A stretch of DNA of 19,685 bases from CAZAJT01 sp964485585 (GTDB taxonomy: Bacteria; Patescibacteriota; Microgenomatia; UBA1406; GWC2-37-13), in assembly GCA_964485585.1 (NCBI GenBank), contig CAZAJT010000014.1:1-19685 (forward strand). Direction: 5' to 3'. Positions 7,302-14,099 of the stretch are shown one piece after another. A program made the translations under genes and the position numbers. The notes beneath the pieces were generated by a model. The model was not told the DNA's origin. It saw only the letters and a program-made list of their open reading frames with translations, and did not search any database. Each line of letters opens with the position of its first letter. The stretch's first letter is position 1.

Positions 7302-7835
7302 TTAGCAAGAGTACTGAGATCCTTTATCGATTGAGCCGGTAGAGGTAACGGTAACATCAATACACCGAGCTGAGGAAGTATTGAGTTTCACCGTAATAGT
7401 AGCTGCCGATACTGCACCGCTTGCTAGTGGTTTAAATGTAACATTCCCTGAGGTGGTTATTATGACATTATTGTTTGAAGGAGTAATAAGATAATTAGCA
7501 ATAGTAGTGGTAGCGGTACAGGTTCCTGCAATTGCACCACAACATTGTTCAAGATAATAAACTGGTGTTGGTGTTGGCACGGTACCATTCACGGTCACTC
7601 GATAGCCGCTAAATACATTGGGACTTGTGCAGCTGGTATTGATGTCGGCGGCAGTCGCTTTCTTTTTTGCAAGATTTAATACTTCCATTAGCTTAGCAAC
7701 TTCATCATCAAGTTTCTTCTCAGTAGTAAAGTTGTTGTAAAAAGAGAGAGAACCTCCAGTGACAAGAATGATAATTGAAACTACTACGAGTAACTCTATG
7801 AGTGTAAAGCTTTTTTTGTACAAAACTTGTAGCAT
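7302..7835 (-). CDS. Minor pseudopilin, FimT/GspH-like
   Basis: Prepilin with leader MLQVLYKKS and cleavage before F (KS|FTLIELLVVV, Glu at +5). The helix is followed by EKKLDDEVAKLMEVLNLAKKKATA, the long helix typical of FimT/GspH, where LxxxLxxARxxA is characteristic. A beta-rich C-terminal domain ends in Cys. The residue before the cleavage site is Ser rather than the usual Gly. A TTG at 7856 would extend the leader by 7 residues across the heptamer repeat; the ATG at 7835, inside the last CATG unit, is preferred because it gives a normal leader length. It is one of three minor pilins in consecutive order (FimT-, PilV-, PilW-like), a common arrangement in type IV pilus loci. Confidence 0.8.
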   Translation of the reverse strand: MLQVLYKKSFTLIELLVVVSIIILVTGGSLSFYNNFTTEKKLDDEVAKLMEVLNLAKKKATAADINTSCTSPNVFSGYRVTVNGTVPTPTPVYYLEQCCGAIAGTCTATTTIANYLITPSNNNVIITTSGNVTFKPLASGAVSAATITVKLNTSSARCIDVTVTSTGSIDKGSQYSC

Positions 7836-7858
7836 GTAGCATGTAGCATGTATCAAGT
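7824..7858. repeat. Heptamer tandem repeat at the FimT-like start
   Basis: Three exact AGCATGT units (7831-7851), flanked by degenerate AACTTGT and ATCAAGT. On the coding strand each unit carries an ATG (at 7849, 7842 and 7835), spaced exactly 7 bases apart and so in three different frames; only the last is in frame with the pilin. Confidence 0.85.
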
Positions 7859-7871
7859 ATTATTATCGATT

Positions 7872-7899
7872 CACATACTACATACTACCTACTACATAC
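7872..7899. repeat. Heptamer tandem repeat after a pilin stop codon
   Basis: Four 7-base units: ACATACT, ACATACT, ACCTACT, ACATACT. The last unit runs into the stop codon of the pilin at 7899-8330, so the array begins exactly where the coding sequence ends. Confidence 0.8.
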
Positions 7900-8330
7900 T
7901 ACTTTTTCCCGTACGGTCCTACGCAATACTTGCAATTACTACTACCGCACGATACTGCTGGTGAACAATCCGCACTCCCATCCTCAATGTAAGATCCAAG
8001 CGTATAATCGTTGCATGTGGCAGTAGCAGTGCACCCGGAAGGTAGGGGAGTATACACGTAACTATACGGCGTAGGCTGTGGGTCGACAGGGAGTGATTGT
8101 ATATAAACAGTTGGAGTAAGCATGATGATTAAACTATTTGGATAATAATTGTTGTTACTTCGATACATCTCAAGAGCTGATCGAATCTGTTCAGCATCCG
8201 CCTTTCTCCTCGCGTCCCGCGAACTCCGATTGAGCGTGGTATATGAAGCTACCGCACCGGCAAGGAGTAACCCAATAATTGTAGCCACAACGAGAATTTC
8301 AATAAGAGTAAAGGCTTTTTGATTCGTCAT
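7899..8330 (-). CDS. Type IV pilin, major-type, Cys-rich C-terminus
   Basis: Prepilin of 143 residues with leader MTNQKA, cleavage before F (KA|FTLIEILVV, Glu at +5), and a helix (ATIIGLLLAGAVASYTTL). The segment SSRDARRKADAEQIRSALEMY is the alpha-1C continuation typical of PilA/PulG-type pilins with charged ARDxxR repeats. The globular domain is short, with a tyrosine- and proline-rich stretch (PVDPQPTPYSYVYTPLPSG). Cysteines then cluster in the last 50 residues, ending in SNCKYCVGPYGKK. The residue before the cleavage site is Ala rather than Gly. It follows the next pilin gene upstream by 6 bases. Confidence 0.85.
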   Translation of the reverse strand: MTNQKAFTLIEILVVATIIGLLLAGAVASYTTLNRSSRDARRKADAEQIRSALEMYRSNNNYYPNSLIIMLTPTVYIQSLPVDPQPTPYSYVYTPLPSGCTATATCNDYTLGSYIEDGSADCSPAVSCGSSNCKYCVGPYGKK

Positions 8331-8336
8331 AACATT

Positions 8337-8726
8337 TTATTGCAAGCTAGTTACATTAGCTGATCCTCCAGCTTCCAATGTTACCGATAGAGAATAGGCT
8401 GAACTCGTTGATGAATCAACCTTATAATAATAGGTTACATTGTTAAGTGGATCTGTAGGCACTGTCAATGTTGATGCGCCACAATTAATAGGACTTGGTG
8501 ACGCCAAAGTCCCACCAATAGTCCCAAGTACTTGATATTGGAAATTGTTGTTATAGGCATAATACTGCTCCATACAGTTTTGTACTGCTTTAAGATCACT
8601 TCTCCGTTTTGCATCCCGCGCTTTTTTTTGGGCAGTGGAGTAAGCAGCTGCGCCCATACCGATCAAAATAGCGATAATTCCCATAACCACCAGCATTTCA
8701 AGAAGCGTAAAACCTTTTTGTCTCAT
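8337..8726 (-). CDS. Type IV pilin, major-type
   Basis: Prepilin of 129 residues with a five-residue leader MRQKG, cleavage before F (KG|FTLLEMLVV, Glu at +5), then a hydrophobic helix (MGIIAILIGMGAAAYSTA). The charged helix KKARDAKRRSDLKAVQNCMEQYY matches the other two major-type pilins, and the PTDPLNNVTYYYKV segment is also shared. These conserved pieces suggest that the three genes at 7899-9255 arose by duplication and then diverged in their globular domains. A strong extended -10 promoter precedes it, so it may be transcribed separately from the upstream pilin and holB. Confidence 0.87.
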   Translation of the reverse strand: MRQKGFTLLEMLVVMGIIAILIGMGAAAYSTAQKKARDAKRRSDLKAVQNCMEQYYAYNNNFQYQVLGTIGGTLASPSPINCGASTLTVPTDPLNNVTYYYKVDSSTSSAYSLSVTLEAGGSANVTSLQ

Positions 8727-8741
8727 AATGATTTAGTAATA

Positions 8742-8750
8742 ATTATAACA
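8742..8750 (-). promoter_or_regulatory. Extended -10 promoter before a pilin gene
   Basis: On the minus strand, TGTTATAAT with a perfect TATAAT (8747-8742) and extended TG. No clear -35. Expected transcription start near 8735, leaving a leader of about 9 bases before the ATG at 8726. It sits in the 61-base gap after the upstream pilin's stop. Confidence 0.55.
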
Positions 8751-8787
8751 ATACTTTCTTTTCCCCTTAACGCTCAACCCTATTTTA

Positions 8788-9255
8788 TCACGGTTCAGTC
8801 ACCGTATAGCTTTTGCTTGACGAACAAGTATAAGTCCCCGGACAATTTGTTCCGGTAGCGTCAGCGTCACCTTTGTTGTCGAGACAGCTGCACAGGGTAA
8901 ATTTAAGATTAGTATTGTCAGGATTATAATAGTAGGGAGTTGGAGTAGTATTTAAAGGATCGCAGGGAATTTTTGCCATATAAACAGTGCTGCTTCCCAA
9001 TTGCCCACTACAAGCACCAAGCGCATTGCCACTTCCTCCATACACAGTTGGGTATGCAGCAGGATTCTGATCTTGTCGGTAAGATTCCAAAGCTTTCTGC
9101 AACTGTTTTAAATCACTCTTTCGCGTTGTATCTCGCGCACGCTCGCGAGCACCCATAAAATTCGGTAGCAGAAGCCCAGCGATCACACCGATAATCGCAA
9201 TGACGACTATCAACTCAATGAGAGAGAAACCTTTTTTATTTGTGTCATGTAACAT
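8788..9255 (-). CDS. Type IV pilin, major-type, PilA/PulG-like
   Basis: Prepilin of 155 residues with leader MLHDTNKKG, cleavage before F (KG|FSLIELIVV, Glu at +5), and a helix (IAIIGVIAGLLLPNFMGA). The alpha-1C stretch RERARDTTRKSDLKQLQKALESY is typical of major pilins and pseudopilins of the PulG type. The globular part ends with a cysteine-rich region (FTLCSCLDNKGDADATG, then NCPGTYTCSSS). The ATG at 9255 lies inside a heptamer repeat in which an ATG occurs every 7 bases; a TTG at 9276 is an alternative that would add seven repeat-encoded residues. It follows holB by 33 bases, so it is probably co-transcribed with it. Confidence 0.87.
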   Translation of the reverse strand: MLHDTNKKGFSLIELIVVIAIIGVIAGLLLPNFMGARERARDTTRKSDLKQLQKALESYRQDQNPAAYPTVYGGSGNALGACSGQLGSSTVYMAKIPCDPLNTTPTPYYYNPDNTNLKFTLCSCLDNKGDADATGTNCPGTYTCSSSKSYTVTEP

Positions 9256-9323
9256 GTAGCATGTAACATGTAGCAAATTTGCTTCATGTCACGTGCCTCG
9301 TGCTATATGATACATGCTATATG
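9244..9323. repeat. Heptamer repeat spanning holB end and pilin start
   Basis: Two runs with the same 7-base period. The first is 9244-9278: GTCATGT, AACATGT, AGCATGT, AACATGT, AGCAAAT. The second is 9286-9320: ATGTCAC, GTGCCTC, GTGCTAT, ATGATAC, ATGCTAT. A perfect 12-bp palindrome (AGCAAATTTGCT, 9272-9283) lies at the join. The second run encodes the last 11 residues of holB, and the first carries the pilin start codon. Confidence 0.75.
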
Positions 9324-9993
9324 TTTTTTTGATAAAAATCAAGATGGTATCTATGGCGAGTTGAGGATTGAGGTTGTTATTTAATAACAGCTCTCTTGTC
9401 TCCATTGTTTTTTTCAATACTTGGGCAGCTTTGGCTGATTTGGTCAGGATATGTTGATGAAAATAGGTAAGAATTTCATCAAATAATAATGTGGCATCCT
9501 CTCGATCAATACTGGTAATGAATGGCTCTCCTAAAAAAGCATAATCAATATTATTAGTAGTAAGTGAATCGAGTAGTTTTTTCGAAGCTTCGCGCATAGG
9601 CGCGTGTTTTCCGCCAATGAGCTTTATCATTTTCGATCGGGAGAGAATGGTGGGAAGAATCTTTGCTACATTACGTACCTCTAAAATAAACTGAGTTTCT
9701 TCACTTTTTTCCTCTAATGTCTTCAGAAACGCGTTTTGCACCTCGCCTGAACTGGTATCAAAGTTTTCAACAATGATCATTCGTTTTGATGGAAACTGAA
9801 TTATAAGATCCCTTCGAATATCGCGAATCTGATCAATAGTGATTTCCTGCTTCAATGGACGTACTATTGAAACATATTGCTTATTGAATTTATTCTTTTC
9901 TATAAACGATTGGATAAAGTCCTCTGTTTGTTTGTTATTAGAAGTAATAAGAATAATCGGAAGCATATATTGTAACTTCTTGCATTTTAACAT
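9289..9993 (-). CDS. holB: DNA polymerase III subunit delta-prime (AAA+ clamp-loader type)
   Basis: Delta-prime helps load the sliding clamp at replication forks. The 234-residue protein looks like an N-terminal AAA+ domain with a short C-terminal extension. Its hallmarks are IVENFDTSSGEVQNAFLKTLEE (residues 75-95 area), the delta-prime/RuvB-like 'sensor' stretch. ILEVRNVAKILPTILSRSKMIKL, the sensor-2 type serine-arginine segment, follows. There is no Walker A P-loop, consistent with delta-prime being a non-ATPase clamp-loader subunit. It is shorter than E. coli HolB (about 330). ATG at 9993 is preferred over an internal ATG at 9966 because a -10 box predicts transcription starting at 9994. 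Its last 11 residues are encoded by a heptamer repeat. Confidence 0.75.
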   Translation of the reverse strand: MLKCKKLQYMLPIILITSNNKQTEDFIQSFIEKNKFNKQYVSIVRPLKQEITIDQIRDIRRDLIIQFPSKRMIIVENFDTSSGEVQNAFLKTLEEKSEETQFILEVRNVAKILPTILSRSKMIKLIGGKHAPMREASKKLLDSLTTNNIDYAFLGEPFITSIDREDATLLFDEILTYFHQHILTKSAKAAQVLKKTMETRELLLNNNLNPQLAIDTILIFIKKTYSMYHIARGT

Positions 9994-10008
9994 AATTGTC
10001 TCTATAGT
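9980..10008 (+). promoter_or_regulatory. Promoter for pilB, leaderless
   Basis: TTGCAT (9980-9985), 17-base spacer, TATAGT (10003-10008). The expected +1 is base 10015, the A of the pilB ATG. Its -10 overlaps a -10 on the opposite strand for holB. Confidence 0.65.
10001..10006 (-). promoter_or_regulatory. -10 box for holB, overlapping the pilB -10
   Basis: On the minus strand TATAGA reads across 10006-10001 and shares four bases with the pilB TATAGT. The expected start of transcription is 9994, one base before the holB ATG. No good -35 is visible for this direction. The CTATAG palindrome lets one site serve both strands. Confidence 0.5.
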
Positions 10009-10014
10009 GAAATT

Positions 10015-10854
10015 ATGGCGCTTTCACCGAAACTTTTTCTTCAACAGCTCATTAAAGAAGGATTGTTGGATCAACCTACCGCAGATAGATACGAGATCGA
10101 TTCTGTTCAAAAAAATCAACCAATCGATCTCTATCTGCTTCAAAGTACTTCAGTAAAAAAAGAATTCGTCCTCAAAATCAAAGCGCAGTTTTTAAACACT
10201 CCTTATGTAGATATTTCAGTAATCGCAATTGATCCCCAGGCTATCGGTCTAATACCAGAATCAATCGCGCGAAAAAGCTCTATTCTTCCCTATCAATATG
10301 ACACAAAAAACGGCAGTATCTACATCGCGACAGCTGATCCACTCAATCTTTCACTATCTGATTTTCTGGAACGAAAAACTGGGAAAAAGGTGGTTTTTTC
10401 ACTTGCCTATATTGATGACGTTTTGAAAGCGATTGGATTAGCATACGCACAAGGTTTATCACCGGAAGTGAAGGAAGCACTGAAAGAAGTTACGCCGCAA
10501 AAAACAAAACAGGACACTGAGACAGAAACAAGCGCCACGGTTAAAGAGGCTCCCATAGCAAAAATCGTTTCAACCATCCTTGAGTTTGCAGTAAAAAGTC
10601 GAGCTTCAGATGTGCATATTGAGCCACAGGAGGCAAAAACGAGGGTACGTTACCGCATTGACGGTATTTTACAGGAAAAATTAACGCTTCCCCGCTCAAT
10701 CCACGAATCGGTAACCTCCCGCATAAAAATTCTTTCAGAGATGAAGATCGATGAAAAAAGAATCCCCCAGGATGGACGATTCAATTATAAGATCGGCTCA
10801 GAAGAAGTGGATCTTCGAGTATCAACATTGCCTACGGTGAATGGTGAAAAATAG
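10015..10854 (+). CDS. pilB: Pilus extension ATPase PilB, N-terminal part (frameshifted)
   Basis: PilB is the ATPase that powers pilus extension. This 279-residue piece holds the MshEN/T2SSE_N-type domain (about 1-140), a linker, and most of the N2 domain with SRASDVHIEPQEAKTRVRYRIDG, including the catalytic arginines, and RIPQDGRFNYKIGSEEVDLRVSTLPTVNGEK. In intact relatives the text continues GEKIVMRLL. Here a run of five A (10847-10851) is followed by TAG, and the expected sequence IVMRLL resumes in the +1 frame at 10851. One extra A would restore the frame. It forms one gene with the next entry. Confidence 0.9.
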   Translation: MALSPKLFLQQLIKEGLLDQPTADRYEIDSVQKNQPIDLYLLQSTSVKKEFVLKIKAQFLNTPYVDISVIAIDPQAIGLIPESIARKSSILPYQYDTKNGSIYIATADPLNLSLSDFLERKTGKKVVFSLAYIDDVLKAIGLAYAQGLSPEVKEALKEVTPQKTKQDTETETSATVKEAPIAKIVSTILEFAVKSRASDVHIEPQEAKTRVRYRIDGILQEKLTLPRSIHESVTSRIKILSEMKIDEKRIPQDGRFNYKIGSEEVDLRVSTLPTVNGEK

Positions 10855-11729
10855 TGATGCGACTTCTGAAAAAAACAGGCGGACTTCCATCACTTACTGA
10901 GTTGGGACTACGTGGACCGCAATTTAAAGACCTTGAAGAATCATTTTCAAAACCGTATGGTATTATTCTCGTGACCGGACCTACCGGATCCGGAAAAACA
11001 ACTACGCTCTATTCTATTCTCACACGCCTTAATAAACCAGGGGTAAATATTGTCACACTCGAGGATCCGGTAGAATATCAGATTTCCGGAATTAATCAGG
11101 TGCAGATTAATCCTCAAGCCGGCCTCACATTCGCAGCAGGACTCCGCTCCTTCCTACGACAAGATCCCAATATCATTCTCGTAGGAGAAATCAGAGATGG
11201 CGAAACTACTCAGCTGGCAATTCAAGCAGCGCTCACCGGTCACCTCGTTTTTTCCACTCTTCATACTAACGATGCGGCAACTGCGATACCGCGACTAATC
11301 GATCTGGGAGGAGAACCATTTCTCATTGCATCAGTACTCAATGCTTCTGTTGCGCAAAGAATTGCCCGCAAAATCTGCTCCGACTGCAAAGAATCATATG
11401 TTCCGGATGGAAGCATACAGGAAGAAATTAAAAAAGTGCTCGGTGATTTACTTCCTAAAAACTTCAAAGAAGGTGAACCAATTAAGCTCTACCGCGGAAA
11501 GGGTTGCAATGAATGTGGAAATACCGGATACTTAGGGAGAATAGCGGTTTTTGAAATAATACGGGTTACGTCAACGTTGAATAAGATGATTTTACAGCAG
11601 GCTTCAGGGAAGGAAATTGAAGAACAGGCAAGGAAAGAAGGACTCATTGTTATGAAACAGGACGGATACTTAAAAGCCCTTGAAGGTGTCACGACCATTG
11701 AGGAAGTGTTACGAATCGCAGACATTTAG
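10854..11729 (+). CDS. pilB: Pilus extension ATPase PilB, C-terminal ATPase part
   Basis: This piece carries the AAA-like motor domain of PilB. Walker A GPTGSGKT is near residue 41 and the Asp box TLEDPVEY near 68. Walker B IILVGEIRDGE is near 106 and the His box LVFSTLHTND near 131. The zinc-binding cysteine tetrad is CSDC near 176 and CNEC near 218. It ends with the usual GVTTIEEVLRIAD. The GTG at 10854 overlaps the TAG of the previous piece (TAGTG), so reinitiation could give a separate protein, but on its own it lacks the N2 domain and its arginines. The combined length, about 570 residues, is normal for PilB. Confidence 0.9.
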   Translation: MMRLLKKTGGLPSLTELGLRGPQFKDLEESFSKPYGIILVTGPTGSGKTTTLYSILTRLNKPGVNIVTLEDPVEYQISGINQVQINPQAGLTFAAGLRSFLRQDPNIILVGEIRDGETTQLAIQAALTGHLVFSTLHTNDAATAIPRLIDLGGEPFLIASVLNASVAQRIARKICSDCKESYVPDGSIQEEIKKVLGDLLPKNFKEGEPIKLYRGKGCNECGNTGYLGRIAVFEIIRVTSTLNKMILQQASGKEIEEQARKEGLIVMKQDGYLKALEGVTTIEEVLRIADI

Positions 11730-11790
11730 TTAAAATCAGTTTTCTGATTACAATTGACAAACTGTTTTCAACTGAATTTGCAGAATAATT

Positions 11791-12846
11791 ATGATTAACA
11801 TAATAGATCTTCTCAAAATCACTATTGATCGTAATGCTTCAGATCTCCATATTATTCCAAACTATTATCCGTCGGTACGGATCAACAACGATCTTTTCTC
11901 AATCCAGATCAGCGAAGTTGTTACAAAAGAATCTTCAGAGACCACGCTCCTTGGTATCTTAAAAGATGAGCAAAAAGAAAATCTTCTGGCAAATAAAGAA
12001 ATCGATTTCGGATATGAAGCGCATGGTGCGCGGTTTCGGGTAAATATGTACTATGCGAGAGGAGCGATTGCGGCAGCATTTCGTCTCATACCGACTAAAA
12101 TACGTACTCTCGCAGAGCTCAACCTTCCACCGGTCATTCAGGAGTTTACCGAATATCGACAAGGTCTTGTGCTTTTTGTCGGTCCTACTGGAGAGGGGAA
12201 ATCCACCTCGCTGGCCTCTATCATAAACGAAATAAACTTGAAAACTGCAAAGCATATTATTACCATTGAGGATCCGATTGAATTCACCTATCCGGCTGCA
12301 AAATCCATTGTTTCTCAGCGTGAGCTCCAACAAGATACTCACTCATGGACGATTGCACTCCGTTCGGTACTTCGTGAAGATCCGGATGTTTGTTTGATCG
12401 GCGAGATGCGTGATTATGACACGGTGCAGGCGGCTCTCACTATTGCCGAAACAGGGCATCTGGTATTTTCAACACTCCATACAACAACCGCTGCAGAAAC
12501 GATTAACCGTATTATTGATGTTTTTCCCTCCCACCAGCAGAATCAAATCAGAGCACAGCTTTCTTCAACATTGAGAGCAGTCGTAAGTCAAAGACTGGTT
12601 CCGGATATAACCGGTAAGATGAGATATCCGGCAAATGAGATTATGATCAATATTCCTTCTGTTGCTGCCGTAATACGCGAAGGAAAAATATTTATGCTTG
12701 ACAATATTATAATGACCAACGAGGCAGAGAAAATGATGCTTTTTGAAAAAGCTCTTGCCAAACTCCACTCCGAAGGAAAAATTAGCAGAGACACCGCATT
12801 CTCTTATGCTCTTCGCCCAAACGACCTTAAGAAGTTTGTAGCATGA
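11791..12846 (+). CDS. pilT: Pilus retraction ATPase PilT
   Basis: PilT powers pilus retraction (twitching, DNA uptake). The 351-residue protein is the usual PilT length, with no MshEN domain. Motifs are Walker A GPTGEGKS near residue 131 and the Asp box IIIEDPIEF-like stretch (HIITIEDPIEFTY) near 152. Walker B DVCLIGEMRDYDTV is near 199, followed by the His box HLVFSTLHTTTAAETINRI. A PilT-type C-terminal motif (VAAVIREGKIFMLDNII) is also present. Glu stands where Walker A of most PilT proteins has Ser, but the G-x4-GK-S pattern is kept. TTGACA at 11754-11759 looks like a -35, but I see no convincing -10. Its stop is followed one base later by pilC. Confidence 0.94.
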   Translation: MINIIDLLKITIDRNASDLHIIPNYYPSVRINNDLFSIQISEVVTKESSETTLLGILKDEQKENLLANKEIDFGYEAHGARFRVNMYYARGAIAAAFRLIPTKIRTLAELNLPPVIQEFTEYRQGLVLFVGPTGEGKSTSLASIINEINLKTAKHIITIEDPIEFTYPAAKSIVSQRELQQDTHSWTIALRSVLREDPDVCLIGEMRDYDTVQAALTIAETGHLVFSTLHTTTAAETINRIIDVFPSHQQNQIRAQLSSTLRAVVSQRLVPDITGKMRYPANEIMINIPSVAAVIREGKIFMLDNIIMTNEAEKMMLFEKALAKLHSEGKISRDTAFSYALRPNDLKKFVA

Positions 12847-12847
12847 T

Positions 12848-14047
12848 ATGTTTTTTTCTTATAGAACACTGCAGAAAGAAAAAATAGTAAAGGGAAAAAT
12901 TGAGGCTAATGACAAAGATGAAGTAATAGCCTACTTGAAAAGCAATAGTCTTTTCCCTATCGATGTCAGGCGGGCAGATCTATCCGAATCGGCCTTTTTT
13001 TCATTTTTTAACCGGATCACCTTCAACGATATTGTAGACCTTACCCGTCAGTTGGCAATTATGCTCAATGCCGGCCTCACTATAGTTGACAGCTTCGATA
13101 TTATAAAAAAACAGATCACGAAAGTTCCGCTTATCAAGGTTGTCGATGAGATTGATAAAGACATTCGGGGCGGGAAGCCGCTTTCATCGGCGCTTAAAAA
13201 ATATCCCCAGCACTTTTCAAATCTATACATTGCGCTTGTCAAGTCAGGAGAGGCCTCGGGAAAATTGAGTGATATTCTGATACGTCTTGCCGAGAACCTT
13301 GAAAAAACAAGGGAATTTCGAGGAAAGATCAAGGGAGCAATGATTTATCCGGTTATCGTCATTACCGGAATGTTCCTCGTAATGTTTATTATGATTACGT
13401 TCGTCGTGCCGCGCCTGCTCAATCTCTACAAAGACTTCAATATCGATCTTCCGATGACTACTCAGATTCTCATTGTGGTTTCAAACTTTAGTGTCCAGTT
13501 CTGGCCACTTATGATTGGCGGCATTATCGGCGGTGCAGCAGTACTGAAAAACTATCTTCGCTCCAAATCAGGAAAACGAAATTTTGATTCGGTACTCTTG
13601 CGAATACCAGTACTCAGCAACATAATAAAAATGTCTGTACTGGTAGACTCAACCCGTACGCTTTCGATACTGATTGGGTCTGGCATCTCCATCCTTGATG
13701 CATTAAACATTGTTATAGAAACATCAGATAATATAATCTATCAGGATGCGTTTCAAAGTATCTATACTCAGGTTGAGAAAGGAGTATCGGTTGGCCAGGC
13801 GATGGCGAATGAAAATATTTTTCCTCCTATCCTAGTACAGATGGCTACTGTCGGTGAACAAACCGGTCATCTCGATGATACCTTGATGCGCATATCACGC
13901 TACTTTGAGATGGAATCTGAACTCGCCGTAAAAGCAATGACGACACTTATTGAGCCTCTCATATTGGTTTTTCTTGGTCTTGGAGTTGGATTTCTTGTTC
14001 TCGCCGTTATTACACCAATCTATAATCTTACCAGTTCGTTTAAGTAG
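12848..14047 (+). CDS. pilC: Type IV pilus inner-membrane platform protein PilC
   Basis: PilC is the membrane platform on which PilB and PilT act. The 399-residue protein has the PilC/GspF layout. A short N-terminal domain comes first (IVKGKIEANDKDEVIAYLKS, like the FxY/G...G motif region), followed by two repeated T2SSF domains. In the first, FNDIVDLTRQLAIMLNAGLTIVDS is near residue 60. In the second, SVLVDSTRTLSILIGSGISILDALNIV is near residue 260. Hydrophobic spans lie at about 167-190, 218-236 and 372-392. The start is ATG at 12848, one base after the pilT stop, so the genes are surely co-transcribed. PilC is the last component of the PilB-PilT-PilC block. Confidence 0.94.
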   Translation: MFFSYRTLQKEKIVKGKIEANDKDEVIAYLKSNSLFPIDVRRADLSESAFFSFFNRITFNDIVDLTRQLAIMLNAGLTIVDSFDIIKKQITKVPLIKVVDEIDKDIRGGKPLSSALKKYPQHFSNLYIALVKSGEASGKLSDILIRLAENLEKTREFRGKIKGAMIYPVIVITGMFLVMFIMITFVVPRLLNLYKDFNIDLPMTTQILIVVSNFSVQFWPLMIGGIIGGAAVLKNYLRSKSGKRNFDSVLLRIPVLSNIIKMSVLVDSTRTLSILIGSGISILDALNIVIETSDNIIYQDAFQSIYTQVEKGVSVGQAMANENIFPPILVQMATVGEQTGHLDDTLMRISRYFEMESELAVKAMTTLIEPLILVFLGLGVGFLVLAVITPIYNLTSSFK

Positions 14048-14059
14048 GGAAAAAACCTA

Positions 14060-14088
14060 TTGACAACGAGAAAAAGATTGACTAATAT
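14060..14088 (+). promoter_or_regulatory. Promoter for the pilin at 14100
   Basis: TTGACA (14060-14065), exact consensus, 17-base spacer, TAATAT (14083-14088). The predicted +1 is 14095, five bases before the ATG. This is the strongest promoter by consensus in the window, as would suit an abundant pilin. Confidence 0.7.
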
Positions 14089-14099
14089 CAATATATTCT

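Noticed and set aside
7208..9323. CRISPR array
   Set aside because: Units are 7 bases, contiguous and without spacers; no cas genes are present.
10001..10020. Iteron-like replication origin near holB
   Set aside because: No DnaA-box clusters are visible and the repeats are pilin-associated rather than located at an origin; a clamp-loader gene alone is not evidence of an origin.
10015..11729. Pseudogene call for pilB
   Set aside because: One base in a homopolymer accounts for the whole break, and both halves keep every motif; error or slippage is as likely as decay.
11729..11760. Rho-independent terminator after pilB
   Set aside because: AATCAG-TTTT-CTGATT forms a 6-bp stem, but there is no T run after it and the stem is AT-rich.
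14047..14060. Terminator after pilC
   Set aside because: TAGG and CCTA could pair over a loop of A, but the stem is 4-5 bp with no T tract.
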